64,000 nucleotides of DNA, from assembly GCA_023630585.1 (NCBI GenBank), contig CM042560.1:10534501-10598500 (forward strand), given 5' to 3'. The notes under the pieces are model-generated. The model ran no database searches, was not told the DNA's origin, and was given only the letters and a program-made list of their open reading frames with translations. Shown one piece after another: positions 1 to 11,190 of this stretch. Made by a program: the position numbers and the translations under genes. How positions within the stretch are numbered: position 1 is the first letter of the stretch; the number at the start of each line of letters is the position of its first letter. The DNA comes from Cranoglanis bouderius. Its lineage: Eukaryota > Chordata > Actinopteri > Siluriformes > Cranoglanididae.

Positions 1-700
1 TAAGAAAGATGTTGACGGCGAGAAATCCTGAGCGCTTTGCAGAGACCATATATAGCCAAGTCCAACCGGGGCCAAGTGTTCAAACCCCGCAGTTGCAGGG
101 ATGAATAGCTATATGCCATTATGAGAACACATCCAACCAAAAAGCCTAGAGCTGACACTACGCAACCCAGAGGTGAATGATTTGAATCCAAGGGTCAACA
201 TTACTACTACTGCAGTACTATTACTGCTGTGGAGTTTGTATATTCTGCTTCCACAGTGAGGCACTGAAACCAGTGTTCTGAGAGGTAAAGTAACCCACCA
301 CCTAAAACAACTGACTGCGTAGTTAACAAGAGAGTGGAAACTCACTCACCAACCAAGCGGAGAGGTACAGTGGAATATCACCGGGGCTGGTGAACTGATG
401 TATGTAGGAAAGCATTAGCTCTCAAGGAATCTCAATTAATTTAGGGAAATATTGCCAGAATCAAAGTACAGCAACTAACCAATTTATTCGTCCACTGAAG
501 CTTTTGGTGAGGATGTGCACTGATTCTGAAAGTTATTACTCTCGTGGCCTCTGACAGTAATACTTTATAATGATGACATAATATTTTGTAGCGAGGTAAC
601 AAAAACAAATGAATCACAGAACAACTTCACTTCAATATAGACGAGGCTTTATGAAACTAATCTGACTACCACACAGAGACTGACAATTATACACGCACGT

Positions 701-704
<4 letters not shown>
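1..704. other. No gene recognised
   Basis: I see no convincing coding exon, RNA gene or transposon protein here. The sequence is ordinary AT-leaning intergenic or intronic DNA. The open frame at 632-844 is only the translation of the neighbouring CA repeat. Confidence 0.5.

Positions 705-781
<77 letters not shown>
705..781. repeat. (CA)n microsatellite
   Basis: An uninterrupted run of CA dinucleotides of about 38 units. It is seen directly and is likely polymorphic in length. Confidence 0.97.
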
Positions 782-785
<4 letters not shown>

Positions 786-2400
786 CATGACGGAGGGCAG
801 AGGAATAGCAGAATGCTAGTGTTATGGCAAATTATGGCTTTCAAATAGACTCTGACCTGAGCGAACTATCAATACATTATGGGTGACCCAAAACTGATTA
901 TAGACTAGCATATGGATACTTAACTGTACTGCACCAGCTTACTAAAAGTGGGGAGATGTTATACTTGCTTGTCATAGTTAGTGGGAGGTGAGGAGTAAGA
1001 TGTCGTCAGAGGTGATTGGAGTTAAAATTTAACTCTCTGTCCTATGTTCTATGGTTTGGTGGGGAGAGTCGTTTAGACAACAGAGGCTTGTTAAATTTCA
1101 CAATCAGGATTCTTCCCCCGTTCTTCCTTTTCTCTCTGCTCTACTCCATGGGGGTTAACACATGATCATGATGAGCTAGCCTTTTGGTCCTGGTGCTTGG
1201 TTTAATTTAGCATTACAAAGGTGGTGGATCTGAAGTGGTGGTGGCACGTACGGTCTGGAAAGGTGTTTGCAGAGTCTGTGTCCTTTTAGGAGGTGGACTG
1301 AACTTAGTGCCCAGGGATTCTCCGCTGTGGTCCAGGATAGGCTTTATTTCTTGACCCACTTTTGGCCTTCCCCGGGGGTGATTTATGGCTTTGTTGCAAC
1401 ACCCTGGCCAGATGGCCCCTCTGACAAAGATCGTTAGTGTTACTTAAGATGGCACTTACCTGCCACCACATTTGCTGGGCCCCATCCTGTGACAGAGTCT
1501 TTGACTTATGGTTTGAATGGTCCGAGGGTGGGGGTTTGGTCCCCATAAGTGGGATGTGGCTCATTGTCTTATCGCTTCCTGTCATATCTAGGCTGCCTGG
1601 TTTGCTCTGAGGTTCTATACAAGGGTGCCAATATTAGTTAAGGGCACTGTAGCACCACAGTGAGGGACGCATCTGGCTTCCTGAGAATGCTGCAGGATGA
1701 TGACTGTTTTTTCTGCAGCTGTTTCATTAAATCATGCCTCATGTTGACATAATGTATCAGCAGCTGCAGAAGAAGGACACTGACACAGTCTTCATCAAAC
1801 ATGCCCTCCAGAACTTCACAAGCAGTGTGCAGTCCATAAGGTAAGATCAAATAATATTGTTCATACCTTCTCAATATATAACCTTGTCATATCAAAATGT
1901 ATGCATGATGTAAGCCTATATGATAACAAGGTTTAGACACTCAAAAGTGGGAAACTAATTTAGTCACCTGCATCTTTGAAAATTGTAACTACCTTTTGTG
2001 TAACAAAGTTAAGCCCAGCTAGCAATTTTGATATTTACCCAGCCATTCTCAAAAAGTATATTTAAAACAGACTAGTTGTATTACTTCTGTTTTTCTAAGA
2101 CATGAATTGTAGGTATTGTCAGTGACAAACTTTCTCATTAATATACTAACAAACACTGTTGGTGTGTCCAACTGTTGGACCAAAGCTCATTTCAAGTACA
2201 GCAGCAAGTAGCAACAAGAACCACAAAATCAAGGAGGCTCTTGTGAGAAGAAGAGAAGCAAAGGCTGTCTAAAGAGGTATAGGCATTTATTACTGACCAT
2301 TTAAGTAGGTCTACTCAAGTGATGGAAATTCACCCACTCTGTTGGCGATGGTCTTTTTTACTCATAGTATTGTACTTCAAAAGTGTGAGACACTCAAAAT
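782..2400. other. Mostly unassigned sequence
   Basis: No transposase, reverse transcriptase or known host exon is recognisable except the unassigned ORF at 1638-1874. Around 2161-2330 the sequence looks like degenerate interspersed repeat, but I cannot name a family. Confidence 0.4.
1638..1874 (-). other. Exon-like ORF, unassigned
   Basis: This 78-codon open frame has a non-repetitive, protein-like composition: a leucine-rich stretch (CVSVLLLQLLIHYVNMRHDL) followed by a Gln/Lys/Ser-rich segment. It does not resemble any transposon protein I recognise. It could be part of a host exon or a chance ORF. No clear splice pair or neighbouring exon was found, so no function is given. Confidence 0.2.
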
Positions 2401-2404
2401 ATTT

Positions 2405-2660
2405 CTATAAAGTGAAAAAATAAGTACACCCCATGGAAATTGTTGACTGTTCTTGACATATTTGGACAGGAAAACATTTGATAATCTTTGAAACAGTGCC
2501 TATTAATGAAGTTGATATACTTGAACAAAACCACATTATCTTTTCAATCATTTGTTCAACAAATAGTAGTAAGTAAAGTAGTAAAGTAAGTACACCCTTG
2601 GCCTCAGAAGCAAGTATTGCCCCCTTTAGCAGAAATAACTTCTTGTAGGTGTTGCAGGCC
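2405..2660. mobile_element. Left part of DNA transposon split by an LTR element
   Basis: Positions 2452-2526 are an imperfect inverted copy of 8082-8156 (arms of about 75 bp sharing TTTGAAACAGTGCCT). These look like the two ends of one DNA transposon of Tc1/mariner type. The left piece runs to about 2660 and is then interrupted by an LTR. The matching right piece resumes at about 7265. No intact transposase frame remains. Confidence 0.6.
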
Positions 2661-2971
2661 TTGGCTCAGGAGACCTGGCTGACAGATTAACTAATTCCTG
2701 TGAAAACAGGAGATAATGAAGAGACTGGGGAGTCGCGTCTGTTGCATGTGCAGAGGCACCTATGCATGCGCGACCTCCCAGCATCCTTTCAGTTTCAGGA
2801 ACATGTCAAAATAAGAGTCTCTGCTCATATTGTCCACATAAAAGGCAATAGTCCTTTTCAAAAGTCCACACCTCAGCATGCATATAAAAAGGACACACTT
2901 ATTATCTCAAGAAGCTTGTAACAGTACTCACTAACACCAAATACCATTGTGTACACACATTGTGTGTATCA
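2659..2971 (-). repeat. LTR copy 1 (3' LTR of minus-strand Ty3-type element)
   Basis: This segment repeats parts of 5646-7264 in the same orientation, including GGCTCAGGAGACC near the left end and CCAAATACCATTGTGTAC near the right end. It is followed inward by a pyrimidine-rich stretch (CACTCTCCC), which on the minus strand would be the polypurine tract next to a 3' LTR. It is much shorter than LTR copy 2 and lacks the region between that copy's internal direct repeats. Confidence 0.65.
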
Positions 2972-4084
2972 CACTCTCCCTGACAAAAGAAATGAAGAGA
3001 CTTCAGAATTCATATTCCCAGTGTCTCTACCATACTCAATATACAGGTATTGTAAACCCATAAAGTGTGTGTGTTTGTGGTATGTATAGGTTAAGGTAAG
3101 TGATAGGTGTAGTGTAACTGGGCAAGCCCCAAACAGGCAGGTGTGTAATGGGGTAGGCTGTTACTGTGTTTAGTGTTGGGTAAGGGTGGATCACAGGCTG
3201 GCCTAACATGTCATATGTGTAGATCTGCTTTGGCCTCCACTCTCAAGCTGATCTCCCCACTTCCGTCATTGGACTCTCAGCCCTTTTTGGTAAGTTCTCT
3301 GGTTCACTTTCAACGTTTACTCCATCCTCCTCGTCTGTGTCACTTGGGCATGATGGCACAAGGTGAGTGTATGTCTCTCCACTTGATAGGCTTTCACCTG
3401 TCCTTTGTCTCTCTCTGTCCCAAATTTGACTTGGACCTTCTCTTTCTTGTGTTTGACAAGAGTCTTGTCTTACAGGTACTTGCTCTGGGAGCTGGTTGTT
3501 CTCTGGTTCTGTCCAGCTGACTGGGATCCTCAACCAGTATCCTCCTCACTACATTCCTCATCTGAGTCTGTCATGTCACTGTCCCTGTTGCACTCTTCGT
3601 TGGTTGTCTGTCCCCTTGTTTTCCTTTGTGTTTCAGGTGTCGCCGGCCGGGGTGTCATCGCTGGAGCTTCCACAGGTAAGTAATTCACAAGTAGCAGTAA
3701 GTAGTAATGTAGTGGTTTTTCTGTTGTCTCCATTATCAATTATGCTCTAGTGCTAGCTTTTTGTACCTGCTCGGTAAGATGAGTTGTTTTCTCTCCCTCA
3801 TTCATCAGTATAAGGGTCTTGGTTCCTGTCACACTTCCCCTCATCTCATCCATGAGCATGACATCATCCTCTTTCCATTGTCTCACTTGAGAGATTATTG
3901 GATCTCCTTTCTGGGCTTGAATCAGTTCATCCTGTCCTATTGTAGGTAGCCAAGTGGTGGGTAGTTGTGGTTCATCCTCCACAATAGATATATACAGGGC
4001 AGCGACCCAAGCTACATCCTTTCTCTTGGCCACATGACTTCCTTCCCATGCTGCTTGTACTGCCTCAGAAGGTAGCCCTTCAGT

Positions 4085-4288
4085 TCATTCAGACAGGGTG
4101 TCCATGTCAATGTTGATCTTCCCTTGCCTGTACTTGATGTCGAATCGGAAGTTAGACAACTCTCCGACCCAGCGATGGCCTACCGCATTGAGCTTTGCCG
4201 TGCTCATCATGTACGTCAGGGGCTTGTTATCGGTGTACACATTGAAGTGTGGGGCGTAGAACAGGCAGTCCCTGAATTTCTCACACAC
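4085..4288 (-). pseudogene. Ty3-type RNase H remnant
   Basis: The frame contains the Ty3-class RNase H signature VYTDNKPLTYMMSTAKLNAV, a tryptophan-containing WVGELSNFRFDIKYR segment, and a degraded end where Ty3 elements have an ENxxADxLSR motif (here INIDMDTLSE). Only the C-terminal part of the domain is open, and reading frames on both sides are broken. Confidence 0.8.
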
Positions 4289-4559
4289 CGCCCACTGCCC
4301 AAATCCAGGAACTCAAGTTTGCCACTGTGTAACCTGTCATTCTTCTCTGTCGTTGTCAACGTTCTGGACCCATATCTGGTGAACCTCAACCTCCCATCTT
4401 GTCGCTGGTACAGGATAGCCCCAGGCCAATTTCGGATGCGTCCATGTGGCACGTAAAGGGTAGGTGGAAATCCGGATATGCCAGTATAGGTGGGTTTACT
4501 AACATACTGATTAGTTCTTCCAGGGTCTGTTAGTGAATGCAGTCATGTGTCTAGAACCT

Positions 4560-4790
4560 AGGGTCAAGGATACTGAACCAAGAGTATCCTCCAAGCGTGT
4601 CGATCAGATCCTGTATCCTGGGCAACGGGTGTCAGTTTCTTGTTCAGGAGACAATAATTGACACAGTAATTGACAGTAATTGAGCCTCAGCTTGCCATCT
4701 TTATTGCGGACACAGACAACAGGAGCGATGTATAGTGACTTTGATTTGACAATCCATCCTTTCGGCAGGAGATCCTGTTTGTAGCCCTTT
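4560..4790 (-). pseudogene. Ty3-type reverse transcriptase remnant
   Basis: Conceptual minus-strand translation in more than one frame shows a segment resembling the start of the Ty3 reverse transcriptase palm (PVVCVRNKDGKLR). A 'DTLGG'-like segment follows in a shifted frame. The rest of the polymerase, including its YxDD site, was not found. Confidence 0.6.
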
Positions 4791-5214
4791 ACCTTTCAGT
4801 TTCAGTACTGCTGGAATTGACTGGAATGTCATCCTTAAGAGTGATCAGCATCTGCAACTGAATATACACCCGAGGTCACTGTTGTCTCTGCTGAACACAC
4901 TGTACTCCTCATACAACATGGGGAGAATGGAGTCATGACATCCAAGAAACTCCCGAAGCGGTCCACCATGCTGACTTGCACACCTGTGTCACTGTGTGGG
5001 TGTTTGTATCAACACCAAATGTGTCTACAACAGTGCACGTCTGTTTTACTGAATTTATGGTCTTTCATAATGCCAACAGTTCACCCATACCTTGGTCCTC
5101 AGTGTCAAGCAAGAATTTACTGGACATAAAGGCATTGATACACTCGAAACAGCCCTCAGTGTCCTCTAGGTCCAATTCGGATGGGTCTTCCCCTGGTACT
5201 GGCCCGATAACCTT

Positions 5215-5375
5215 GACAATAACCTGGGCTACTGATCGGAAGGTCATGAGTTCAATTCCAGCACAGCCAAGCTGCCACTGTTGGGCCCTTGAGCAAGGCC
5301 CTTAACCCTCAATTGCTCAGATGTATAAATGAAATCAATGTAAGTCTACCAAATGCCATAAATGTAAATCAGCAG
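5215..5375 (+). repeat. V-SINE-like fragment
   Basis: The sequence has the fish SINE core around AAGCTGCCACTGTTGGGCCC and CTTGAGCAAGGCCCTTAACC, preceded by a box-B-like GGTCATGAGTTCAATTCC. It ends in a tail resembling CCAAATGCCATAAATGTAAA. The tRNA-like head is incomplete. It sits inside the LTR element's internal region, so it inserted later. Confidence 0.7.
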
Positions 5376-5625
5376 GTAGTGTGACCAGGTCCTTCCTGAT
5401 GTCCCACAGCAGGCCTTTCCTTGTACGATCTGCCATGATGTTGCTCTCTGTCATTCTCTCCATCACAGCCTCAACCGCAGGATGAAGACAGCCATCTGCT
5501 CTACCCTCTGTGTATGTTCCGTGTCTCATTGTAGCAGCTTCCGGCCTCAAGCACCAGCGCCACCATGCCTCTGGTCCCACGGTTCTGGAATTTTCGGATC
5601 AGCCTCCTTGTGTCGCATGGAGCCA

Positions 5626-5643
5626 ATCCCGGACGAGCCCCAA
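5626..5643 (-). promoter_or_regulatory. Primer-binding site resembling tRNA-Pro
   Basis: On the minus strand this reads TTGGGGCTCGTCCGGGAT, which matches 17 of 18 positions of the classical proline-tRNA primer site. It lies two bases inside LTR copy 2, as expected for the 5' side of a minus-strand element. Confidence 0.8.
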
Positions 5644-5645
5644 TC

Positions 5646-7264
5646 TGTTCGGCTCAGGAGACCCGGCTGACAGATTAACTATTACCTGTGAATACAGGAG
5701 ATAATGAAGAGACAGGGGAGTCGTGTCTGTTCTCTCACAGCTCCTCTGTTCATGTGCTTATTTTTAACAATCAGTTAACCTCAGTTACAACACAGTTATT
5801 TATCATCAGCATGAATAAATCATTACTTCACATGTCTTTAGTCTCAGTATTTCACGTTTTCTTCCATTTGTTCACATCTCAATGCTCAATAAACCCATTG
5901 CATACAACATGCACCAACTCATCAAAGTAACAATATGTGCATTGGTTTTGATTGCTTTCACTTTACAAAGTTATCATCACAGCCACTTTAAATCCTTTCT
6001 CACTCATGAGAATGCATTTCTGATGAATTCACACAAATTCACAGGCTTTCCATACCTCTTCTCAGACCTGATCACATGATCACCAAGCATCCCAAATGCG
6101 AGCACAGAGTGAGCTTTGTAAATACATTTTACACATTATGTTAACACATTTTACACAACTCGTTAACATGAACAAATGAACGCTTTGTTAACTAACACCA
6201 AATATTCACTTGTTATGATAAATACATGGAGTAATAAAACCATTTACATCACTTCAATTCCCATTTCACGTCACATTAGCTGAACAGCAGTTATTAAAAG
6301 AAAAACCGAACAGTGCTCAAATAATTACATCTGTTGCATGGCTTACACTCTCAACACATTGTAATTGTTCAAATGTTATCACATTTCAACAGTTTCCTTC
6401 AATAAATGTTCATGTTCTGTACCTGTGAATACAGGAGATTATAAAGAGACCGGGGAGTCGCATCTGTTCTTTCACAGCTCCTCTGTTCATGTGAGCAAGC
6501 ATGTGCTAAGGCACCTGTGCATGCGTGACCATCCAGCATCCTTTCGGTTTCAGGAACACGTCCAAATAAGAGTCTCTGCTCATATTGCCACCAGTATTGC
6601 GGGCGACCCCTCTCACCCCTCTCATGGACTATTCACCCTCCTGCCATCTGGCAGAAGGTACAGGAGCATCTGTACCACCACCAAAAGACTCCACAATAGT
6701 TTCTTCCCTGAGGCAGTCAGATTATTCAACACCCTACTGCCTCCCAACACTCCCCTGGGCTAGCCAAGCACCTAACCCAGTAAGACTCATACCTCTGCAC
6801 ATGCACTAACCCAGTAAGACTCTACTGCACACTGCACTTTACATAGCTGCATCAGTCACTTTACTATGGAACTAATTTTTTGCCAGTATTGCTGCTATAC
6901 TTGTGCTGCTACATACACAGTAACTTATAGTTTACAGTCCATGTTTACAGTTTACAGTCCATGTTCTATGTATTTATTGTCCTGTGTATTTATTGTTTTG
7001 CACTGGTCTCACACTGTTGTGTATCTGTATCTGCTCTGTGTTGCACCATGGTCCTGAAAAAACATAATTTCGTTCCAATGTATACACGCTATATAGAGGA
7101 ATGACAATAAAAACCTACTTGGCTTGACTATTGTCCACATAAAAGGCAACAGTCCTTTTCAAAAGTCCACACCTCAGCATGCATATAAAGAGGGCACATT
7201 TATTATCTCAATAAGGTTGTAACAGTACTCACTTATACCAAATACCATTGTGTACATTGTATCA
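5646..7264 (-). repeat. LTR copy 2 (5' LTR), interrupted by a LINE
   Basis: The copy begins TGTTCGGCTCAGG and ends near TGTATCA. It has an internal direct repeat (about 5687-5757 and 6421-6490, both containing ACAGGAGAT followed by a GCTCCTCTGTTCATGTG segment). Its match to LTR copy 1 is interrupted between about 6587 and 7130 by a LINE 3' end and then continues. Confidence 0.65.
6587..7130 (+). mobile_element. 5'-truncated LINE 3' end (L2/Rex1-type) inside an LTR
   Basis: The start encodes the common LINE C-terminal motif SGRRYRSICTTTKRLHNSFF and PEAVRLFNTL. A noncoding tail follows that ends in AATGACAATAAAAACCTACT. The LTR sequence resumes immediately afterwards with a short ATTG-type overlap at both junctions. 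Only the last few dozen codons of the reverse transcriptase ORF remain. Confidence 0.8.
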
Positions 7265-8160
7265 CATATGCATTTTGCATAGCTGTTGGTATGAGGTACT
7301 TCTACTGAAAAGCTGTCTTTGGTCTGCGCCAAACATGTCTGCATGTTACTGTGGCCAAACAACTATATCTTTGATTTGTGTGTCCAGAGCACATTATTCC
7401 AAAAGGCCTAGTCATTGCCTATATGCTCAATGGCAAACTGTAGTCTTGCAAAGGCTTTTTCCTGGCACGCCTCTCATGCAGGAGATTTGTGTAATCTCTT
7501 TCTGATTGTAGACGTATGTACTTTGACACCAACAGTTGCAAGACTTACTAGCAGATCCTGTGATTAAATTTTGAGGCTCTTTGAGACTTCTTTTTGCATC
7601 AGACGGTCTGCTCTTGGGCTGAGTTGCTGGGACGGCCAGTCCTGAGGAAATTGGCAGCTGTTTGAAATCTGCGCCATTTCTAGATTATTTTTCCTTACAG
7701 TACAGTGGAATGGTGTATTTCAAATCATTTGGAGATCTTTTTACATCCCTTGCCAAACTCCTAGGCACCCACAACCCTTTTCTGAAGGCCTTACAGAACT
7801 CTTTAGATCTTGGCTTGATGACACCACACACCTCAATAGCAAAGGGAACGCCAGACACTAGATTTGAGAGGGGTATAAATAAGACAGGTTCCACCTGCAC
7901 TCCCTAAGCAGGTTCTAATCACTGGCATTCAATCTTGAACACCTGATTCTAATTTTAGGGATTTGAAGGTGTGATAAATGTAGGGGAATACTTATTTTTC
8001 TATGTGACTGATCTGTTTTTTTTTTTTGTTCATTTAAATTGTGAAAATGACTACAAAATGTTAATTTTATATGTAATTTGATAGAGTGTATCAACTTTAT
8101 TAACAGGCACTGTTTCAAAGAGGATCAAATGTTTGCTTGTCCAAATATGTCAAAAAAGCT
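7265..8160 (-). mobile_element. Right part of split Tc1/mariner-type DNA transposon
   Basis: This is the continuation of the element begun at 2405. The minus strand holds scattered transposase-like sequence with many stops, and 8082-8156 is the right terminal inverted repeat matching 2452-2526. No catalytic triad can be read in one frame. Confidence 0.6.
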
Positions 8161-8168
8161 ACTCTTGT

Positions 8169-8669
8169 AACAATTCTTGTAACATCTGTGTGAAATAGTG
8201 TTTCACATTTGTGAAAATCAATTATTTCTTTAGACAAACTTGATAAACAACTAATATACATTGGGGGCCAAAGGTCTGAGATCACTAGTGAACATGCTTT
8301 TATTTTGCAAAGTAGAAAAGTACTGGGTGTCCCAAAAGTCTCCATACATAGGGGACAATGTATGCCAGCACCACGTCGGTTACACGTTCGTCAGTGGATG
8401 TTCGTGGACGTTCACCACTCGGTTGGTCCACAGCACTTCCAGTCTTTTTGAATTTGTTAATAAGTTTGGCAACAGTATCGTGTGTGACTTGCTTGCCATG
8501 TTTCCTGTTAAAGTCCATTGTGACAGCTTACAACTCCAATTCTAAAAAAGTTGGGACACTGTGTAAAATGAAAATAAAAACAGAATGCAATGATTTGCAA
8601 ATCTCACAAACCCATATGTTATTCACAATAGAACGTAGAAAACATATCAAATGATTAAACTGAGTAAAG
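8169..8669. repeat. Composite repeat copy A
   Basis: Nearly identical to 10691-11190 with only scattered mismatches. It contains three joined pieces: an outer repeat (8169-8321), one end of a mariner-like element with its TIR and transposase N-terminal domain (8322-8529), and one end of a Tc1-like element (8530-8669). The same junctions occur in copy B. Confidence 0.85.
8300..8518 (-). pseudogene. Mariner-like transposase helix-turn-helix fragment (copy A)
   Basis: The minus strand encodes MDFNRKHGKQVTHDTVAKLI, a DNA-binding helix-turn-helix typical of the N-terminus of some mariner-like transposases. About 50 residues later the frame runs directly into the terminal repeat at 8322-8356, so the catalytic domain has been deleted. 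A second copy lies at 10820-11038. Confidence 0.65.
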
Positions 8670-8739
8670 CTAACAATTTCCATGGAGCATTTTTTCCCAT
8701 GACTGTATATAATTCGACAGGTCTGCAACACAATCTAGG

Positions 8740-9185
8740 CCCATGCAAAGAAATGTTCTCCTTCACCAACTACCTTGTGAGTGCCATGCTGCTACAAGGA
8801 GAGAAGTTTGAACAGCACTGGCATACATTCCCTGTTGAGGCTCTGAATACCACCGTCAGGGCATACCCTATGCTGAATAAGATGAAGTTCAAGACTAAAC
8901 TGTCTCTTATCTATGACAGTCCCCAATTCAAGGGCTTCTGTGTTGCACTGGCACTGTACCAGGTTTTACTGAAGTACAACCTCCAGGAGACTTTTTCTGA
9001 GACTATGGCTCTGTTAAACATCCTCATAACCACTCCCATGACAACAGCTGAAGCTGAGAGGTGTTTCTCAACCTTAAAGAGAATCAAGACATTCCTGCAA
9101 AATGCAATGTAACAGGAACATCTGAATGCACTGGCCATGCTTTCCATGGAGAGGAAACTAGTCAGGAACATGCCTCAGTGAGAGA
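8740..9185 (+). pseudogene. hAT transposase C-terminal fragment
   Basis: An open frame to 9112 carries the hAT C-terminal dimerisation signature (PMTTAEAERCFSTLKRIKTF), preceded by a region typical of ZMYM/zinc-finger-associated hAT transposases. A stop after LQNAM interrupts sequence that continues as EHLNALAMLSMERKLVRNM, so the gene is broken. The N-terminal zinc finger and the catalytic core are absent. Confidence 0.8.
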
Positions 9186-9385
9186 GTAATTGATCACTTT
9201 GCTGCTTTGAAAGAGAGACGAGCAAAATTTCAATATAAGTGAGTAATGTAATTTAAATAGTGAGTTATGTGATTGCACTTATTGTATCTCCCCAGTAGTA
9301 TAATTGTACATTTTTTTATTCATTGCACATTATCAGCCCCAGTGCCACTGCTCTCCATTCTGGATTTATTGCGCTTAAAGTGAAA

Positions 9386-9485
9386 TGTGTGTGACTGAAT
9401 TAGATGATTGTGAGAGTGAGTTTATTTTTCATTAATGTGTGCGACTGAATTAGATGATTGTGAGAGTGAGTTTATTTTTCATTAA
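9386..9485. repeat. 50 bp tandem duplication
   Basis: Positions 9386-9435 and 9436-9485 are identical apart from one base near the start (GTGTGTGAC versus GTGTGCGAC). Confidence 0.95.
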
Positions 9486-10690
9486 TACCAAAGTAGTTGC
9501 CTATACATCCTTAACTAGCTGATAATTTACCCATTGAATGGATGACCTTATCCTTATCCATCATCACAACAATTGCCCTCCCTGAGAGATTTGGCAGGAG
9601 TCACCACTGCTCAGCCCCTTTTGTATGAACACACCCAAAATTTCGAAATCCAAAACTGCAGATCATCTCAGAATCTTGTCCTGTACATGTCCTTCAAGTT
9701 ATGTGTGAATCCATGTAAGCACTTATGAGTTACAGCTGTTTGAGTAATTAGGCACTGCCTCCTTGTAATTTATTGATGTGTGGCGGCCATATTGTTTAGA
9801 AATATGTTTTTAATAATTATTGATTCACACTCTTCTGAACAGTTTGACACCAAATTTGTGAAGATAGGCCTAAAATCCTAGGACTAGTTTGCAAAAGAAG
9901 GCTTTGCATTTTACGCACATTACCAAAAAATGGGTGGAGCTAAACAGTTCTTGAGACTTTTCTGTTTGGGAGAACCCAAGGAATCTTTGGGAATAAGAAT
10001 TTCGATTGTAGGATTGATGAGTCATGGGATATGGGCCAAAACATGAAACCCTGTGCCATAGTGCCACCATTGGGCCCATCTCTATTGCCTGAGTAGTGGG
10101 AGGGAGTCCTACTGACAAACCCAGTTTCATGTCTTTTGGACTCATGGTTTGGTCTGCAGGATTTGTTTTATGGAAGGAGGAGAAGAAGAAGAAGCACCTT
10201 CAGTGCTTGAACCCTAAATAAAACTGCATCCAGCTACTGAGGCATCGAGCACTATATAGCACCACCTTGTGGTTAAATGACACCAGTGTTTTGTCCTTCC
10301 TTAGGCATGGTCCTAAATATAGCTTCCCAGTTTCGTGTTGACACATAATTTTTGGCAGCATCGCCGTAAATGCCGAATAAAAAATGCTGCAGAATAATAA
10401 AAAAAAAGACTTCAAAGCAGCACTCTCCAAAGAATCACATGATATAGGAATTACAATTTTAGAACAAGCAGTTGATGAGTTATGAACTCTTATACGATTT
10501 TGTTATTACAGCACCACCTAAAGGTGCAATGACACAAATATCATTGGTCTGCCTCAAGACAAGGTGCTTGACTAAATTGACACTTTTTGTTTAAATTGAC
10601 ACTTTTGTGGTAGAACACTAAACTGTTGCTGAGGGAGGCCTTACATAATAAACCAGACTTATTTGTGGTCTTTGACTGACATCTAGTGGT
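9486..10690. other. Unclassified interspersed sequence
   Basis: No protein-coding or RNA gene is recognisable. The stretch from about 9820 looks like a noncoding dispersed element (patches such as CACCATTGGGCCC and GCACCACCTAAAGG), but I cannot name it. Confidence 0.35.
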
Positions 10691-11190
10691 CAATTCTTGT
10701 AACATCTGTGTGAAATAGTGTTTCACATTTGTGAAAATCAATTATTTCTTTAGACAAACTTGATAAACAACTAATATACATTGGGGGCCAAAGGTCTGAG
10801 ATCACTAGTGAACATGCTTTTATTTTGCAAAGTAGAAAAGTACTGGGTGTCCCAAAAGTCTCCATACATAGGGGACTATGTATGCCAGCACCACGTCGGT
10901 TACACGTTCGTCAGTGGATGTTCGTAGACGTTCACCACTCGGTTGGTCCACAGCACTTCCAGTCTTTTTGAATTTGTTAATAAGTTTGGCAACAGTATCG
11001 TGTGTGACTTGCTTGCCATGTTTCCTGTTAAAGTCCATTGCGACAGCTTACAACCCCAGTTCCAAAAAAGTTGGGACACTGTGTAAAATGTAAATAAAAA
11101 CAGAATGCATTGATTTGCAAATCTCACAAACCCATATGTTATTCACAACAGAACGTAGAAAACATATCAAATGTTTAAACTGAGGAAATG
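10691..11190. repeat. Composite repeat copy B
   Basis: The partner of 8169-8669. Here the pieces continue into a full mariner-like element (10843-12539) and a full Tc1-like element (11051-12397), which explains the truncated ends seen in copy A. Confidence 0.85.

Larger units (their letters stand above)
2972..5645 (-). mobile_element. Internal region of degenerate Ty3-type LTR retrotransposon
   Basis: Minus-strand frames show, from high to low coordinate: a primer-binding site, weak gag-like sequence, reverse transcriptase remnants (about 4780-4560), an RNase H remnant (4288-4085), and linker and tail sequence rich in acidic and Pro/Thr residues (4033-3243). All frames are broken by stops and shifts. 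I could not see an integrase catalytic core, which seems lost. A SINE tail is inserted at about 5215-5370. The element is not functional. Confidence 0.7.

Noticed and set aside
632..844. ORF with a long Cys-Val repeat
   Set aside because: It is the translation of the CA microsatellite.
5215..5375. Possible tRNA gene from the box-B-like motif
   Set aside because: There is no complete cloverleaf; the core and tail identify a SINE fragment.
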